64,000 nucleotides of DNA from Candidatus Avimonas faecium (GTDB lineage Bacteria > Bacillota > Clostridia > Oscillospirales > Acutalibacteraceae): contig CAJFQI010000003.1 of the NCBI GenBank assembly GCA_904419005.1, positions 1 to 64,000 of the forward strand, read 5' to 3'. Each line of letters begins with the position of its first letter. The first letter of the stretch is position 1. The translations under genes were made by a program, and so were the position numbers. Below the pieces are notes generated by a model. It was not told where the DNA came from, made no database searches, and saw only the letters and a program-made list of their open reading frames with translations. This document shows positions 61,369-64,000 of the stretch, one piece after another.

Positions 61369-62301
61369 ATGAAGCAGAAAGAGCAGACGCCTTCGCTGGT
61401 CATTATGGCCGCCGGGATGGGGAGCCGCTTCGGCGGCCTGAAGCAGGTCGCGCCGGTCGGCCCGTCGGGGGAAAGGATCATCGACTATTCCGTTTACGAC
61501 GCTTTGGCGGCCGGCTTTTCCCGCATTGTGTTTGTCATCAAGCGAGAAATGGAGGAAACCTTTCGGGAGGACATCGGCGGCCGGATTGCCCGGCACGCCG
61601 ACGTGGCCTATGTCCATCAGGAGCTGGACGCCCTTCCGAACGGCTTTGCCGTGCCGCCGGGGCGGGTCAAGCCCTGGGGGACGGGGCACGCCGTCCTGTG
61701 CTGCCGGAACGCGGTGCCGGGGCCCTTCGCCGTCATCAACGCGGACGATTACTATGGGCGGGACAGCTATTCCCTGCTGTACCGCTTCCTGACCGGGCCC
61801 AAGCCGGAGGATTCCAAGCTCCACCTGGCCATGGCGGGATATGTGCTGGAAAATACGCTGACCGAAAACGGCTATGTTTCCCGCGGCGTCTGCGAGGTGG
61901 ACGGCCAGGGCTACCTGCGCGGGCTGACGGAGCGCACCCATATCGAGCTGCGGGACGGCCGGGCCATGTATACCGAGGACGAAGGGGCCTCCTGGCATGC
62001 GCTGCCGGCCGGCTGCCAGGTGTCGATGAACTGCTGGGCGTTCCCGGCGGGGATGATGGACCGGCTGCAGGACGGCTTTGTGCAGTTCCTTTCCTCTGAA
62101 ATGGATCCGCTGAAATCCGAGTTTTACCTTCCCTCCGCGGTAGACAGCCTGGTCAAGGCGGGCCAGGCGGACGTGCGGGTGCTGAAGACCCGCGACCGCT
62201 GGTATGGCATGACCTACCGGCAGGACTGCGAAAAGGTGGCCGGCGCCATCCGCGCGCTTGTTGGCCAGGGGATTTATCCGGAAAGGTTGTGGGCGGAATG
62301 A
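61369..62301 (+). CDS. sugar-1-phosphate nucleotidyltransferase
   Basis: A 310-residue NTP-transferase. The activation motif is MAAGMGSRFGGLKQVAPVGPSG, followed by GTGHAVLCCRNAVPGPFAVINADDYYG and the second metal site late in the protein. The C-terminus (KTRDRWYGMTYRQD) differs from GalU/RfbA. Its gene overlaps nahK (ATGA), so it probably converts the N-acetylhexosamine-1-phosphate product to UDP-sugar. The ATG at 61369 follows AAGGACGG; GTG 61321 is an alternative. Confidence 0.85.
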   Translation: MKQKEQTPSLVIMAAGMGSRFGGLKQVAPVGPSGERIIDYSVYDALAAGFSRIVFVIKREMEETFREDIGGRIARHADVAYVHQELDALPNGFAVPPGRVKPWGTGHAVLCCRNAVPGPFAVINADDYYGRDSYSLLYRFLTGPKPEDSKLHLAMAGYVLENTLTENGYVSRGVCEVDGQGYLRGLTERTHIELRDGRAMYTEDEGASWHALPAGCQVSMNCWAFPAGMMDRLQDGFVQFLSSEMDPLKSEFYLPSAVDSLVKAGQADVRVLKTRDRWYGMTYRQDCEKVAGAIRALVGQGIYPERLWAE

Positions 62302-63467
62302 TCGCAGCGGAAAAAGTGGCGGCCTTGTTTGCCTTTGACGGGCAGGTGCGGGATATCCGGCCCTTTGGCTGCGGCCATATCAACGATACCTACTGCGTGT
62401 ACTGCGAGCGGGAGGACGGACAGCCGGTGCGGTATATCCTGCAGCGGATCAACCACCATGTGTTCAAGAACGTCTCCCAGCTGATGGAAAACGTGTTCAA
62501 CGTGACCGAATACCTCCGCCGGGCGGTAATCGCCGAGGGCGGCGACCCGCAGCGGGAGTGCCTGCTGATCATCTGCACCAAAAAGGGCGCCATGGACTAT
62601 ATTGACGGCGAGGGATACTGCTGGCGGGCGTTCAATTTCATTGAAAACGCTGTCAGCTACGAGAGCGCCGGCAGCGGGGAGCGCTTTTACTACTCCGGCT
62701 GCGCGTTCGGGAAATTCCAGCGGCTGCTGGCGGATTACCCCTCCGAAACGCTGCACGAGACGATCCCCCACTTCCACGACACCCCCGTCCGGTACGAAGC
62801 CTTTGAAAAGGCGGTGGCCGAGGACCGCTCCGGCCGGGCGCACGAGGTGCAGGAGGAAATCGCCTTCATCCGAGCCCGCCGCCCGATGATGTCGGTGCTG
62901 ACCGATATGCTCGCCCGCGGGGAGCTGCCGCTGCGGGTGACCCACAACGATACCAAGCTCAACAACGTGATGCTTGACGATACGGAGGGCAAGCCGGTCT
63001 GCGTGGTGGATCTTGACACTGTGATGCCGGGGCTGTCCCTCTACGATTTCGGGGACAGCATCCGCTTCGGCGCCAACCCTGCCGCCGAGGATGAGCGGGA
63101 CCTGTCCAAGGTGTACTGTGACCTGGACCTTTTCGCCCAGTATACCAAGGGGTATCTGGAGGAATGCGGCACGATGCTCACGCCGAACGAGATCCGTCTC
63201 CTGGCGTTTTCCGCCCGCCTGCTGACGCTGGAGTGCGGGATGCGCTTTTTAACCGACCACCTTGACGGGGACGTGTATTTCAAGATCCACCGCGAGGGGC
63301 ATAATCTTGATCGCTGCCGCACCCAGCTGAAGCTGGTGGAGGATATGGAAGGCAAGGCGGAGCAGATGGAGGAGATCGTCCGCCGCTATGCCGGCGCCCT
63401 ATGCCGGGCCGATGGATCCACCGCGGGAGGCCGCGGGCCGCAGCGCCCGCTTCTCTATATAGAATAA
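62298..63467 (+). CDS. nahK: N-acetylhexosamine 1-kinase (NahK-like)
   Basis: A 389-residue anomeric kinase of the aminoglycoside-phosphotransferase fold. It has the nucleotide loop GCGHINDTYCVYC, LQRINHHVFKN, catalytic THNDTKLNNVMLDD and the metal motif VVDLDTVMPG. These match LnpB/NahK of bifidobacteria, which phosphorylates GlcNAc and GalNAc released from host glycans. Coupled to the preceding nucleotidyltransferase; galE is divergent. No lacto-N-biose phosphorylase gene is in the window. Confidence 0.85.
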   Translation: MIAAEKVAALFAFDGQVRDIRPFGCGHINDTYCVYCEREDGQPVRYILQRINHHVFKNVSQLMENVFNVTEYLRRAVIAEGGDPQRECLLIICTKKGAMDYIDGEGYCWRAFNFIENAVSYESAGSGERFYYSGCAFGKFQRLLADYPSETLHETIPHFHDTPVRYEAFEKAVAEDRSGRAHEVQEEIAFIRARRPMMSVLTDMLARGELPLRVTHNDTKLNNVMLDDTEGKPVCVVDLDTVMPGLSLYDFGDSIRFGANPAAEDERDLSKVYCDLDLFAQYTKGYLEECGTMLTPNEIRLLAFSARLLTLECGMRFLTDHLDGDVYFKIHREGHNLDRCRTQLKLVEDMEGKAEQMEEIVRRYAGALCRADGSTAGGRGPQRPLLYIE

Positions 63468-63533
63468 GGATAAATAGCGCGGCGGGGCCGGCGTCTCGGC
63501 CGGAGGGGAAAGCCGGGGCGCTGGGCAGAAGCC

Positions 63534-63598
63534 GGATGCGTCCGGCTGCGCCGCATCCGCCGGCCTGCCGAAGGGCGCGCCCTTCGGCAGGCCGGCGG
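63534..63598. repeat. 42-bp perfect palindrome plus adjacent hairpin
   Basis: CCGCCGGCCTGCCGAAGGGC(G) and its exact 21-bp complement meet without a loop at 63557-63598. Immediately before, GGATGCG / CGCATCC (63534-63558) can form a second, competing hairpin. The array ends 25 bp before the helicase ATG; there is no T-run. Confidence 0.88.
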
Positions 63599-63622
63599 GA
63601 AGGGAAAGGACAACGATCATCA

Positions 63623-64000
63623 ATGGCCAATGAAATCACAAGCTTTGCCGAGCTGGATTTAAGCCCGGAAATTTTGCGCGCGGTGGAACGCATGGGCTTC
63701 TCCGCGCCCACGCCGGTCCAGGCGCAGACCATCCCCCTGATGCTGGACGGCCGGGACGTCATCGCCAAGGCGCCTACCGGCACGGGGAAAACCTGCGCGT
63801 TCGGCATCCCGATTATTGAATGCCTGGATCCGGCGCTCACCGACCCGCAGGCGGTCATCGTCTGCCCGACCAGGGAGCTTTGCGTCCAGATCGCGGAGGA
63901 GCTGCGCCAGCTGACGGTGTACCGGCCGGATATCCGCATCGCGGCGGTATACGGCGGGCAGCCGATCGCCCGGCAGCTGGCCGTGCTCAAGAAAAACCCG
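63623..64000 (+). CDS. DEAD-box RNA helicase (partial, cut by right edge)
   Basis: N-terminal 126 residues of an ATP-dependent RNA helicase; absent from the track because the frame runs off the window. Q-motif FAELDLSPEILRAVERMGFSAPTPVQAQTIP, motif I APTGTGKT, motif Ia PTRELCVQIAEEL and GGQP (motif GG-like) are present. AAAGGA is 12 nt before ATG 63623. The upstream palindrome could affect translation or stability. Paralogue type (CshA, DeaD, DbpA) cannot be told. Confidence 0.93.
   Translation, partial: MANEITSFAELDLSPEILRAVERMGFSAPTPVQAQTIPLMLDGRDVIAKAPTGTGKTCAFGIPIIECLDPALTDPQAVIVCPTRELCVQIAEELRQLTVYRPDIRIAAVYGGQPIARQLAVLKKNP

Overview
The window is one high-G+C (about 60-65% by eye) bacterial chromosome segment with dense genes, strong GGAGG-type ribosome binding sites and sigma-A-like promoters. 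Rubrerythrin, a probable Re-type citrate synthase, DUF4321, ylxM-ffh, zapA-U32 and two sortase-B-like proteins together suggest a strictly anaerobic Clostridia member, most likely a gut Oscillospirales/Ruminococcaceae-type organism. This placement is inference from gene content; no rRNA or tRNA gene was seen.

Layout. 1-3.2 kb: sensor kinase (cut by the left edge) and OmpR-type regulator on the minus strand, divergent from rubrerythrin and a small conserved-looking protein. 3.4-11.3 kb: a minus-strand operon of cysteine desulfurase, class B sortase, ThiI, and a giant fusion protein (CinA-like domains, one membrane segment, a sortase B fold lacking all three catalytic residues, a Ser/Thr linker, and a SpoIID domain). 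Its promoter abuts a 27-bp tandem palindromic repeat. 11.5-16.6 kb: two small membrane/secreted proteins, DUF1015, a VanZ-like protein, and the citrate/isopropylmalate synthase-like enzyme. 16.7-26.4 kb: a long minus-strand cell-shape and division block (zapA, U32 peptidase, dut, DUF4321, maf, mreB, mreC, mreD, PBP2). 26.6-31 kb: sbcCD. 31.2-36.6 kb: a four-gene GldA/GldF/GldG-type ABC operon ending in DUF4340.

36.9-43.2 kb: methyltransferase with a possible leader peptide, glycosyltransferase, pgeF, CmpB-type membrane protein, GNAT, esterase. 43.7-46.3 kb: ylxM-ffh-rpsP-khpA from a consensus promoter. 46.5-51 kb: AlkZ-like glycosylase, GNAT, P-loop kinase, and a NatAB-type exporter on the opposite strand. 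51.1-55.5 kb: hexapeptide-repeat protein, M23 peptidase, PdaC-like secreted protein, rodA. 55.7-60 kb: P-loop kinase, tsaE, tsaB, upp, phosphoesterase, zinc-ribbon membrane protein. 60.1-63.5 kb: galE divergent from a nucleotidyltransferase-nahK pair (amino-sugar/galactose salvage). 63.6 kb to the edge: a DEAD-box helicase cut by the right edge.

The dominant theme is the cell envelope: elongasome (MreBCD, PBP2, RodA), sortases, SpoIID, M23, PgeF and PdaC-like proteins. The most unusual object is the CinA-pseudosortase-SpoIID fusion. It joins a cytoplasmic NMN-amidase-type domain to an external glycan-strand-acting domain and sits next to an intact paralogous sortase.
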